From: Microglena sp. YARC
Taxonomy: Eukaryota; Chlorophyta; Chlorophyceae; Chlamydomonadales; Chlamydomonadaceae
Direction of reading: 5' to 3'
Assembly: GCA_022414725.1 (NCBI GenBank)
Contig: CM039464.1
Coordinates: forward strand, 32,204,465-32,268,464
Length of the DNA: 64,000 nucleotides
Positions 44,585 through 55,000 of this stretch are shown piece by piece (the first letter of the stretch is position 1; each line of letters opens with the position of its first letter). The notes beneath the pieces were generated by a model. It was not told the DNA's origin, did not search any database, and was given only the letters and a program-made list of their open reading frames with translations. Both the position numbers and the translations under genes were made by a program.

Positions 44585-47498
44585 TTAGTGCATAGTAGTG
44601 CATGATGCATACGACTCCTTTCAGTCCCCAATCGGTCACCACGTTTTCCTCATGTACCACAGATTATGCAGATTATGCAAATTTTGATACAGGTTATCCC
44701 ATGAGGCAGCATCCCTTGTAGTGGTGCTCTGAGTGAGAGAGAGAGAGAGAGAGATTCCTAATGTTCCACAGATTATGCAGATTATGCAAATTTTGATACA
44801 GGTTATCCCATGAGGCAGCATCCCTTGTAGTGATGCTCTGAGTGAGAGAGAGAGATAGAGATTCCTAATGTACCACAGATTATGCAGATTATGCAAATTT
44901 TGATACAGGTTATCCCATGAGGCAGCATCCCTTGTAGTGGTGCTCTGAGTGAGAGAGAGAGATAGAGATTCCTAATATTCCACAGATTATGCAGATTATG
45001 CAAATTTTGATACAGGTTATCCCATGAGGCAGCATCCCTTGTAGTGGTGCTCTGAGTGAGGGAGAGAGATAGAGATTCCTAATATTCCACAGATTATGCA
45101 GATTATGCAAATTTTGATACAGGTTATCCCATGAGGCAGCATCCCTTGTAGTGGTGCTCTGAGTGAGGGAGAGAGATAGAGATTCCTAATATTCCACAGA
45201 TTATGCAGATTATGCAAATTTTGATACAGGTTATCCCATGAGGCAGTATCCCTTGTAGTGGTGCTCTGAGTGTGAGAGAGAGATAGAGATTCCTAATGTT
45301 CCACAGATTACACTGTCCTAGAGCCCACTTACCCATTCCAGAGTCTTGAGATCACCTCAGAAACTTGGGGTATGTCCATCAACTACAAGAAGACAAAGGC
45401 TATGCACTTCCACCATCTGTCTAGCTCCCCAATTATGCAATCCTAGAGCCCACTTACCCATTCCAGCTGTCCTAGGGTCGTCAAGAAATTGTTTGGAGGC
45501 ACCCCCTGTCGCATTGGTGACGTGTGACATCCTGTGAGGTGGGGTCCCTCGAACTCGATTGAACTTCCTGCAAATTTAAATCTTAAATTTAAATTTGAAC
45601 TTCTTGAGCCCGGGGGTTGGGGGGGCATTTCTGACTAGTTTAGCCGGACCCATTCATTGCCATGCAGCGACGGAATGGCGACGCACCGCACAAAAGAAAC
45701 ACAGTGAGGTTGGGCAAGTCTCTTTAGCCTATTTGGCTACCCCTAGACTGTAACATACATTGAGGTGTCAGGTTGCAAACACGTATAGCATTGCATTTGA
45801 TATGTATCCTCCAAACACAAGCAAGGCGGGTATTTTAGGACCCCACCGCCTCCTGTACCAGCATTCTTGCCACACATCGCATGAATGAGTCCCTCCCGCC
45901 TGGAGGGTGACACTTACTTTGTCTGCCATGGTGACTCTCCCCAGCTGCGGCGTACGGGAGGGTCCCCTTAACATCACGCCCCTCCAGGCGTTATCTTATA
46001 TTTAAGGACCCCACGACACATGATAGCCAATGATATGCACCAACATACAAACCTCCACCCACACACCATATATATGACAGTCAACAACTTGCACCAACAT
46101 GCACAAGTGCCCTACACACACACACACAGCATATGGCTCTCAATGACATGCACACATGTACACACACCTGCACCCCTTACACCACCCCACACACCATATG
46201 GCTGTCAACAACATGCACAAACAATGCACAAGTGCCCCCCACACACCCACACCCACAGCGTATGGCTCTCGATGACATGCACACATGTGCACACACCATA
46301 TGGCAGCCACCAACATGCACAAGTGTCCTACACACACACGCACACACAACGTATGGCTCTCGATGACATGCACACATGTGCACACACCTCCACCCCACAC
46401 ACCATATGCATCAACATGCATCAACATGCACAAGTGCCCCCCCCCCACACACACACACCCCACCCCACCCCACCCCACCCCCCACACACACCCACACAAC
46501 GTATGGCGGTCAATGATATGCACAAACGTACATACACCTTCCCTCTACACCACATGACAAGTCCCCAACTACGCACACAACATGACAATCAATGCCATGC
46601 ACCAACATACATACCTTTACACCAAACACCACATGCCAGTCAATGATATGCACCAAGGTACACAAGTGCCCCCCCCCCACCCCCCCCACCCCCCCCACCC
46701 ACCAACCCAACCACACAACGTATGGCTATCAATGACATGCACAATACACACATTTCTCCTAACACAACATGACGGTCCCCAACTACGCACACTACATGAC
46801 AGTCAATGTCATGCACCAACATTCATACCTCTACATCAAACACCACATGACAGTCAATGAAATGCACCAAGATGCACAAGTGCCCCCCCCACCCCCACCC
46901 CCCCGACCCCCCACCCACACCCACACCCACACCCACACACACACACACACACACACACAAACGCACAACGTATGGCTCTCAATGACATGCACAAACGTAC
47001 ACACATTTCTTCCCACACCACATGACTGCCCCAACTACGCACACTACATGACAGTTGATGACACGCACCAACATACAAACCTGTACCTCACACACCACAT
47101 GACAGTCAGTGACATGCACCAACATGCGCAAGGGTCTCCCCTACACACTACATGTCAGCCAAGGTCATGCTCCAACCACTTTTTAATTGTTGGGCTATGC
47201 GTAGCAGCTTCTAGGCAGCCCCTGTCCCCCATCCTGAGCCCAAAACTGAAACTAGCTAGTGTGTCTGAATTGACATTACATTACGGGCATTTCTATGCAT
47301 TAGAAGGCTTAACCCAGAGGCTGGCTGTTGGAGCTGGCTGGAAGCTGCCATGAGTAGCCAAAGAAATGAAACAGTGGCTCCAACATGCACGTACCTCTCC
47401 CCTGTGGCTCTGCCAGCTCCTCTTCTTGCTGGTGGTGGTGCGAAGTGCAAGGGAGCAGATGGCCTAACTGTGAACAATCTTTCAACCTGGAGTTGCAT
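37387..47498 (-). CDS. VOC / glyoxalase-I family protein (3' end not found)
   Basis: Minus-strand gene with exons, in transcript order, 47498-47395 (tentative), 44728-44658 (tentative), 43834-43748, 41132-41005 and 37519-37387. All junction phases agree. The core translates to GVHHIALICEDLERSMEFYQ, LPYRGEWLWIGPEMIHLMEL, PNPDPMTGRP and HGGRDRHFCTGVNDL...MSKSGRPAVFFRDP, a close match to the plastid-type single-domain glyoxalase-I-like proteins of plants. In this fold the HH near the start and the DRH histidine are expected metal ligands. The third ligand normally lies in the A-N-A-L-E segment, which would be in the missing last exon. The first exon (MQLQVERLFTVRPSAPLHFA, Arg/Ala/Pro-rich) resembles a plastid transit peptide. 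The substrate is unknown; lactoylglutathione lyase activity is not established for this subgroup. Confidence 0.82.
37530..37830 (-). repeat. Exon 5 acceptor copies with AG lost
   Basis: Several ~86-bp units carry, on the minus strand, 'accactaccgtgtgtgccca' where the real junction is accactactgtgtgcag/catgg. The AG has become CC in the copies. Confidence 0.75.
37960..38056 (-). pseudogene. Decayed full copy of VOC exon 5
   Basis: The minus strand reads HFCTPIDDLTPVLKRLDSAG then TMSK and a TAG stop, clearly a diverged copy of exon 5. It lies upstream of exon 5 in transcript order. Its acceptor region reads gtgcactcg without an AG at the right place, so it is probably skipped. Confidence 0.85.
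38120..40200. repeat. 36-bp/18-bp ATTGGC minisatellite, 2.1 kb
   Basis: Built of 'ttggcattggagttggtatg' plus ggcattggcaatagca or agcgttggcaacagca units of 36 bases, with 24-30 base variants. All are multiples of three, so both strands stay open: 690 codons on plus (GIGVGMGIGNSI) and 750 on minus (MPMLLPMPIPTP). It lies within the intron between VOC exons 4 and 5. I treat it as non-coding. Confidence 0.93.
41005..41132 (-). CDS. VOC gene exon 4
   Basis: Acceptor cttggtacag, donor gat/gtaagt. It encodes LAINPARPHEKLPYRGEWLW then EMIHLMELPNPDPMTGRPD, nearly identical in pattern to plant glyoxalase-like proteins. A copy of its start is at 41500-41580. Copies of its end are at about 40890-40945, 40662-40695 and 40530-40560. 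Confidence 0.92.
41240..41495. repeat. 24-bp minisatellite
   Basis: About ten units of 'aagattagcatccaaattgg' plus catc occur in the VOC intron. Similar to the ATTGGC array. Confidence 0.93.
41640..43747 (-). repeat. ~75-bp array of VOC exon 3 donor copies, over 20 units
   Basis: Minus strand, each unit: a degenerate exon 3 end (tctaccagggaactttag), an intact gtgggtgtgcc donor region, 'ctatcactacatgactgtca', then a T/A-rich spacer (plus: cataaatacaaataaaaaca). Units farther from the exon are more diverged at the exon part. Confidence 0.92.
43195..43345 (+). repeat. Dispersed element D, plus copy
   Basis: 'aacgcctggaggggcgtggt', 'ggggaccctcccatacgccg', 'caccatggcagacatagtac'. The inverse copy is at 45815-46000 and a fragment at 41165-41225. 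It interrupts the VOC donor array. Confidence 0.8.
43748..43834 (-). CDS. VOC gene exon 3 (first beta-alpha of the fold)
   Basis: Acceptor tttgcag, donor ttttag/gtgggtg. It encodes NIPFMGVHHIALICEDLERS then MEFYQGVL, the classic start of a glyoxalase/VOC domain. The donor end has been amplified more than twenty times downstream (43740 to 41650). Confidence 0.88.
43880..44300. repeat. G- and C-rich low-complexity tracts
   Basis: A G-run with gaggggg (43890-43918) and CCCCTCC/C runs (44047-44066, 44140-44200, 44252-44290) surround a small unique stretch. No motif was seen. Confidence 0.85.
44528..44582. repeat. (GA)n microsatellite
   Basis: About 26 GA units on plus, i.e. (CT)n on the coding strand of the VOC gene. 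Confidence 0.95.
44640..45310 (-). repeat. 107-bp array of VOC exon 2 copies
   Basis: Six units contain the whole 71-base putative exon 2 with its (CT)n-cactcag acceptor. At the donor two units read ctgtg/gtacat (44654 and about 44870) while the others read ctgtg/gaacat and so lack GT. Confidence 0.9.
44658..44728 (-). CDS. VOC gene exon 2 (tentative)
   Basis: Acceptor ctctctcactcag, donor ctgtg/gtacat. Read in the phase set by exon 1 it gives APLQGMLPHGITCIKIC and ends in phase 1, exactly what the next exon needs. The sequence is not a known motif, so support is from phase only. Five to six tandem copies lie upstream in transcript terms (to 45303). Confidence 0.4.
45342..45430 (+). pseudogene. 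LINE reverse-transcriptase fragment
   Basis: In frame, the stretch reads SLEITSETWGMSINYKKTKA then MHFHHLSS, matching the post-YxDD W-G-[ML]-x-[IV]-N-x-x-K-T-K-x-M block of non-LTR retrotransposon RTs. Only this fragment is present, so it is a dead remnant. Confidence 0.5.
45815..46002 (-). repeat. Dispersed element D, minus copy
   Basis: This is the reverse complement of 43195-43345 with small differences (tccctcccgcctggagggtg, 'gtctgccatggtgactctcc'). Confidence 0.8.
46015..47200. repeat. ~80-90 bp array with CA/C tracts
   Basis: About thirteen units of 'gtatggctctcaatgacatg' plus caccaacatgcacaagtgcc with C or CA runs. On the minus strand the unit resembles the start of the intron after the putative VOC exon 1 (gtacgtgcatgttgg), so it may be another donor-side amplification. 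Confidence 0.85.
47395..47498 (-). CDS. VOC gene exon 1 (tentative, transit-peptide-like)
   Basis: ATG at 47498-47496 opens MQLQVERLFTVRPSAPLHFA, then PPPARRGAG, and ends before a gtacgtgc donor in phase 2. The composition (Arg, Ala, Pro, few acids) fits an organelle presequence. Variant copies of the region after the donor appear to make up the 46.0-47.2 kb array. Confidence 0.5.
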
Positions 47499-47569
47499 TG
47501 CTCAAGGACCTAAGTAGAGACAAAAGGGGAGAGAAGAGGTCTAGGTGGAGCTGCTAGAGGAATACAGAG

Positions 47570-47745
47570 AGTGCAGGTGGAGGTGCAGGTGGAGGTGCAG
47601 GTGGAGGTGCAGGTGGAAGTACAGGTGGAGGTGCTGGAGGTGCAGGTGGAGGGGGATGTGCTTGAGGTGCAAGTGGAGGTGCTTGATGTGCAGGCGGAGG
47701 TGCTGGAGGTGCAGGTGGAGGTGGAGGTGCTAGAGGAATGCAGGG
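47570..47745. repeat. 12-bp GGAGGTGCAGGT minisatellite
   Basis: About fourteen units lie between the VOC gene start and the next gene. Confidence 0.95.
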
Positions 47746-47839
47746 GGTTGAGCCTACTTTTCGGCTACCTGATCACTGACGTAGTGAAGCGTATGATGAC
47801 TTCGACAAGAACCAAGGGAGGTCTACCTACGGGCCGGGG

Positions 47840-48269
47840 TGTGTGTGGGGTGGGTGTGTGGGGGGCGCAGGTGCACCTGCGCGGAACTCAGCTAGGCACA
47901 GGTGCCTGGCACCCATGCCCGATGCCCGGGTGACCCTGGCCCCAGCCCCGGGGCCCCCGCCCCCCAGATTAAAATCAATTAAAAATCAACCGACCGCGAC
48001 CGCGACCGACCACGTGCGCGTGCGTCCGAGAAGCCTGACACGTCAGCCAACTGTCTCGGAACTAATTGGCTTCGCTCCACACGCAAGTGTCGTTCCGACT
48101 TGCCACATGTCGTTCCGAACAGGGGCCATGGTTCCGATAGCCAACACACTCCGCCAATTTTCCGCGTTGCTTGAGACGCTGCCTAGGACTCGTCCGCGTA
48201 GCTTGCAACGCTGCATAGGACTTGTCCTCACGCGCGGGTAACGGAACATGCCGTACTATCCATTGGGCT
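47840..48269. promoter_or_regulatory. Putative divergent promoter region with G-box
   Basis: A GC-rich, CpG-containing stretch between two genes reading away from each other. CACGTG lies at 48011-48016 beside cgaccgcgaccgcgaccg repeats and gtgcgcgtgcgt. Two imperfect copies of 'acgctgcctaggactcgtcc' lie at 48177 and 48209. No TATA box was seen. Promoter function is inferred from position. Confidence 0.4.
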
Positions 48270-48464
48270 ATGGCTGCCCCGAGCTGCCCGCTCCCCTTCC
48301 CCTCATGGTGCGCCTTCAGGCACTGCTCAGGCCGATGCAGGCAGGGGCTGTGGCAAACCCACTCTCAATTTTCTGACCTGAAATGCCCTGTCGGAGACCC
48401 TCCCACTCACCAGTCCCTTATTGAACCCACACACTTGCCAGCTTACATCCAATCTGGCTCACAG
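48270..48464 (+). CDS. SPL-like gene exon 1
   Basis: [20 protein letters not shown] then [17 protein letters not shown] to YIQSGSQ, donor acag/gtagca. The start is chosen for the strong ATGGCTGCC context and an open frame up to a good donor. The region is Cys-rich but not an SBP domain. Confidence 0.5.
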
Positions 48465-51400
48465 GTAGCAACTGCTGCATCCACCACCAGCAGAACAAGC
48501 ATCACAGTCTCATCTTACGTATTCCACACATCCCACACATCCCATCCATATCAAGCCAAACATATCAGCCATCCATGTCAGCCATTCATATTAAGAAATC
48601 CATACCTGTCATCCATATCAAACTATCCATTTAACCCCAACATACCAAGCCATCCATATTAGCAATATCTTATCCCACATATCCCATCCATATCCACTTA
48701 CCCACCCACTACCACACACAACCCTTCACCCACACCACACACCTCACCTCCTGCTCAGGTCTGGCTTTTCACACTATCATTGATAATTTGTGCTGCATTC
48801 TATTGCTTGGCAATGACTCATGGGAGCCTAGCGCTAGCATTGGAGCCAGCATCATTCCCCTTGTTATGGCTTCAACCTCTGTATGCGTGGTTGCTGCAAG
48901 GCATGGTATGTATGTAGGGAACGACGATATGATATCATGTGAGATCATGTCATCATATGATATCAGATGATGCCGGCGGTCTGACTGGGTTATAGTTACC
49001 ATTTATATACAATACCAAATGATGCAATTTGCATGACATCATATGATATCAAACTCGTCTTTGGTCAATATCCTATGATATTTCGGTCCCTATCTGTATA
49101 TGCACCGAAAAGTCTCATCAATGGGAGCACTCCAGGATTCACCCATTTTTGTTTAGGCGCACGTTTCACTGCTCACCGTGTATTGTTCTGCCTATTCAAA
49201 TGTATGTGCACTACAGGGCCATGTGAGACTACTTTGTCCTACCTAGTTAGGCGGTTCTCTCTTTACAAAAATATGCATAGCAAGAACTCCGGGCCCCCGT
49301 CGTTATTGATTTGTTTGGATTCAATTCACCAGTGCTTGTTTTGTATACAGTCCTTCCCAAAATTGAAGTTGGGCAAGTCTATATCGCCTCTTTGGCTACG
49401 CCTTTACTGGCTAGACTGTAAAATAAATTGCAGTGGATAGAACTGTTACCAGTCTAGCCAGCAAAGGCACGTCTAGCAGGGATTTGCTTTCCCCGCTATA
49501 TATAGCGAAAGCTACTTCTGACCCCATTTTGGCCCAAATTGCCGCAATACAAAGACTGTGTTGGCCCTAAACGGCCTTAAATGGCCTTTAAAACCTGTAA
49601 AAGCTAATAAAACGCTGACCTTGGAGGAGGCCTACAACCATAAAGCTAGAAAGAACCAAACTTCAGATTTGAAAAAAACATCCCTGACCTCTAGCGCTGC
49701 ATGTCTGCGTTGGCCTTTGCATGACCATGCAGTGTGTGCACCGAAAGATCTTATCAACGGGAGCACTCCAGGGCAGGATTCACTCATTTTGTTTCGGCTC
49801 CCTGACCTGACCTCTACCACTGCATGTCTGCGTAGGCCTGTGCATGACCATGCAATGTGTGCACCGAAAAATCTCATCACCGGGAGCACTCCAGGGCAGG
49901 ATTCACTCATTTTTGATAAGGCTCCCTGACCTGACCTCTAGCACTGCATTTCTGCTTAGGCCTGTACATGTGCATATGGATGTGCACCAAAAGATCTCAT
50001 CACCGGGAGCACTCCAGGGTAGGATTCACTCATTTTTGATAAGGCTCCCTGACCTGACCTCTACCACTGCATTTCTGCGTAGGCCTGTGCATGACCATGC
50101 GATGTGTGCACCAAAATATCTTATCACTGGGAGCACTCCAGGGCAGGATTCACTCATTTTGTTTCGGCTCCCTGACCTGACCTCTAGCACTGCATTTCTG
50201 CTTAGGCCTGTACAAGTGCATATGGATGTGCACCAAAAGATCTCATCACCGGGAGCACTCCAGGGCAGGATTCACTCATTTTTGATAAGGCTCCCTGACC
50301 TGACCTCTACCACTGCATTTCTGCGTAGGCCTGTGCATGACCATGCGATATGTGCACCAAAATATCTTATCAACGGGAGCACTCCAGGGCAGGATTCACT
50401 CATTTTTGATAAGGCTCCCTGACCTGACCTCTAGCACTGCATAGGCCTATACATGACCATGCGGTGTGTGCACCGAAAGATCTCATCACCGGGAGCACTC
50501 CGGGGCAGGATTCACTCATTTTGTTTAGGCTCCCTGACCTGAACTCTAGCACTGCATTTCTGTGTAGGCTGGTGCATGTGCATCTGCATCCCCTTCTGTC
50601 TCTTTTTTGTCTTCCTGTTGTTTTATCTCTCAAGTAAATGCATGTATGTTGCCTAGACCTATGCATGTGTACATGCCTTCCCTGCTGTTTTCTTTCTACC
50701 TGACCTCCTGCTTGCTCTGTCGTGCAAATGTATGTATGTTGCGTATGCCTGCGCATGTGCATCTACATTCCAGTCTGTCTCTTTTCTGTCTTCCTGTTGT
50801 TTTCTCTTTTGCAAATGCCGATGTATGTATGTATGTATGTATGTATGTATGCAGAAATGCCGATGTATGTATGTATGTATGTATGTATGCACAAATGCCG
50901 ATGTATGTATGTATGTATGTATGTATGTATGTATGTATGTATGCAGTCCAGGGGTAGGCCAAATAGGCTAAATGGACTTGCCTAACTGTGATAGGAAGGG
51001 CTTACACATAAAAAACATTGATGATCTGAACCCTTAACAATCGTTTTACTGACGGGGACCCTGAGTTTGTGCTACAGTGATCATTTAATTCTACCGATTT
51101 GAGGACCTTGGGCGCATACCTGTTTTATTCATTCCGCTTGTTGCACTGCCTTACCTTGCTTGCAACCTGGCTCCTCAATGTTCGTGCTCTGTGTCAGGAA
51201 TAGCTAGGCTACGGAAGCTCTTTAGGACATCTAGATCTAGATATTCTCAGAACTCCCGTAGCCTAGCAGTTCCTGACAATATTGCATGCCCCTGACACTC
51301 TGCATTCAACCTGAGGACCCATGGATAGGGAACTAATAATAGTGTTTGAAAAACTAATATTAACTAATATTGTTATAGTGTCACAACAATATTAGTTTTT

Positions 51401-52060
51401 TAAATGAATTCGAAATTCTGGTGAGACGGCTCGTCCGACTAATATGATATAATATGATATAACATTATTTATTCACTAATATTATATAACACAGCCGACC
51501 CCTACCCACGGATAGCTAATGAGCCATTGTGTGCCTTTTGCTGCAGCCTTCCATGATAGCAAGCAGCTTGCTAGCCACTTGCACGCTATTCGTCATCATC
51601 ATGTGCGCAGGGGGATATTACCTATTGGACAACAGGTAATGCAGATTCTGGGTTACCGAGGTTGGGCTCTGTTTTTGCGTGTGCGACGCGTCGCAAGTTG
51701 AGCGACTTGGTGCGACCCCAGTGCGATGCACTGCCTCCCAAACCGCGCGGAGCATGAAGCGAGGAGCCCGGGGGGGCGGGGGGGTGGGGTGGGGGGGGCA
51801 TTTCTAACAAGTTTAGCCGGACCCGTGCATCGCCATGCAGAAACGGATAGTGGACATCTGTGTTACATGTATTTAATAATGATCAGGTACATCTGTGCAC
51901 ATGTATTTAATAATGATCATGTACATCTGCATGTATGGTCTTCCTTGGACTATCAGTCTCACTTTGTTTTCATGCGACGCTTCGCAAATTTAGCGACTCG
52001 GTGTGAGCCCTGTGCGACGCTCTGCCCCCCGAACCCCACTGAGCGCGGAGCCCAGGGAAT

Positions 52061-52093
<33 letters not shown>

Positions 52094-55000
52094 TTTCCGA
52101 CTACTTTAGCCAGACCCATTCATCGCCAAGCAGCATCGGAATTGCGACCGAATGGCGAGTTGCTGTCTGGAAGTTAACAGTGATCTCCCACAGATCCCTT
52201 TGTTTCCAAACCAACAAGGGCAGTCAAGACTCGCCTGATCAATCGACCTGGTCAGATATGCTCAACCACTCACACACACATGTACACACATGCACACACA
52301 TGCACACACATGTGCACACATGCACACACATGCACACACTAAGCCACATTATCTCCACCCTTCCTTGTCTTCCAGACCAACCCCCCTCCCAATCCCCCCC
52401 CTCCTAATTCTCCTCAGGCAACAGGAAGCAGCAGCAGCAGAGGATTCCTCACAATCCCCCCCCCCCCCCCCCAATCCACCCCAATCCACCCCCATTCTCC
52501 TCAGGCAACAGGAAGCAGCAGCAGCAGCAGCAGCAGAGGATCCTTCACAATCCTCCCGACCCCCCCTATCCACTCCAATCCATCATCCACCCCCCTCCCA
52601 AATCTCCTCAGGCAACAAGAAGCAGCAGCAGCAGCAGCAGCAGAGGATCCCTCACAAACCTCCCAATCCCTCCCCTCCCAATTCTCCTCAGGCAACAGGA
52701 AGCAGCAGCGGCAGCAGCAGCAGCAGAGGATCCTTCACAATTCCAACAACCCCCTCAATCCCCCCCCCCCCTCCCAATGCTCCTCAGGCAACAGGAAGCA
52801 GCAGCAGCAGCAGAGGATCCCTCACAAAGACGACGCCCCCCTGTCGGTGTATCAAATCCACCTAGCTCACAGCATGCCTCAGACGGACAAGATCGTTCAG
52901 AAGGGTTTGATCCCTCCTCTTCCTACGCGTTGGATTCACCTAGCTCACAACATGTCTCAGACAGACAAGATCGGTCAGAAGGGCTTGATCTCTCGATAAT
53001 ACTTGATCCCGCCTCTTCCTACGCGTTAGATTCACCTAGCCTACAGCATGCCTCAACTGAAGGTCTTGATACATCAGAAAGACCCCTCATCTCATCAGAA
53101 CTGCTTCATCCCTCCTCTTCCAACGTCATGGATTCACCTGGTCCTCAGGATCCCTTGGAAAGACCCCTCCTCTCAGAAGTGCCTCATCCCTCCTTTTCCA
53201 ACGTCTTAGATTCACCTTGCCCACAGGATGGCTCAGAAAGATACATCCTCTCAGAAGTGCTTCATCCCTCCTCTTCCAATGTGCTGGATTCATTTTCCCC
53301 ACAGGATGACTCAGAAGGAGACATCTTCACCCAAGACGATAAGTTTGACACGATGAGCCACCCACAGGATTTGACAGCTGAGCTTGGCCCCTCCTCCTCT
53401 TCCCGCACATTCACAATCCGTGCCCCTAGTGTAGCGTATGTATCAGAAAGAAAAACTGGCCTCCAACAACACAAGTCTGGTGTTATGGGCCACGAGGCTT
53501 CAACAGGAGGACTTGGCCCCTCCTTCTCTTCCCCCACGTTCACGTTCAGCACCCCTAGTTCAGAAGAAATGTCTGTGAGCAGTTGCCTCCCTCTCCCAAT
53601 GGCTTCTATCTCAGGAGATGCGTTTGCAATATCTATTGATCCGATGGCTGCTGCATCAAGTGTTATGTCGGACCTGATCCCCACCCCTGAGGCACCATAC
53701 GTGCCCATGCCCTTAGCTTCTACAACAGGGTGTGCATCAGCAGTGTATCCTGTCCCGATGGCTTCTACGTCAAGTGATATGCCAGACCTGATTCCCACCA
53801 CTGTGACACAGAATATGCCTGTGACCTTAGCTTCTACATCAGGGGATGAGCCAGAAATCAACCCTGTCCCGATGGCTTTTACACCAAGTCATATGCCAGA
53901 CCTGATTTCCACCACTGTGGCACAGAGTATGCATGTGCCCTTAGCTTCTACATCAGGGGATCAGCCAGAAATCAACCGCAGGGGTCTGATCCACACCCCT
54001 GTTGCACCAGGCATGTCTGAGCCCAGGACTCTGAATCCAGAAGATATGCCAGAATTGGCACCCTCCCCTGTGGCACTGTCAAGTGCTTGTAGCTCACAGG
54101 ATCCAGCGTCAGGGGTAGGTCTAGCTTTACGGTTTTAGGCCTCTTCCAGGGACAGCGTTTGTATAGCGTCTATAGTCTTTGGGGGCAATTAGGGGGGGGG
54201 GGGGAATGTATTTTGGATAGCGATCATTTGGGCCATAACATCAAATCATTAGGGTCAAAAGTAGTGATCGCTGTATGAAGCGGAAAAAACATCCCTGGAG
54301 CATTTCTGACTAGTTTGGCCGGACCACTGCGTCGCCATGCAGCGACAGAATGGCATCGCGTAACACACACAAATAACAGAGGCAGCCAGCGTGTTGAAAG
54401 GAACATGTATGTGTCTACTATACGTAGCCATATATGTATGTATGTATGATTGTATGTTTGTTTGTTTGTTTGTACGTATGTGTGTATGAATGTTTGTATG
54501 CATGTACGTTTGTGTGTATGTATGTTACAGCATGGGGCCTCGGCATCAACATGAGGACGTGTGGGGTATCATCCGTGAGGCCATTGCCTGTTGGTGAACC
54601 AGTACCCTGTGCCTGCAGACAACACAACCAGGCCTCATTGATACGAGCACCTTGGTCACATACCTGTTTTTTTCATTCTACTTGTTGCATTGCCTGATCT
54701 TGCTCGTAACTTGGCACATAAATGTATGTATGTATGTTACAGTAGACAACAACCAAGCCTTACTGATGCAAGCACCTTGGGCACACACCTGCTTTGTTCA
54801 TTCTGAGCATTGTACTGCCTTTTCTTGCTCGCAACCTGACAACTAAACTTAAAACTGTGTATTACAGTACATACACTACCCACCAACCTGCTGCCCACTC
54901 GTCGATCACCCAACCTCTCCCCTCCCTCCCTCCCTCCCTCCCTCCCTCCCTCCCTCCCTTCCTCCCTCCCACCCACCCACCCACCCACCCACCCATCCAC

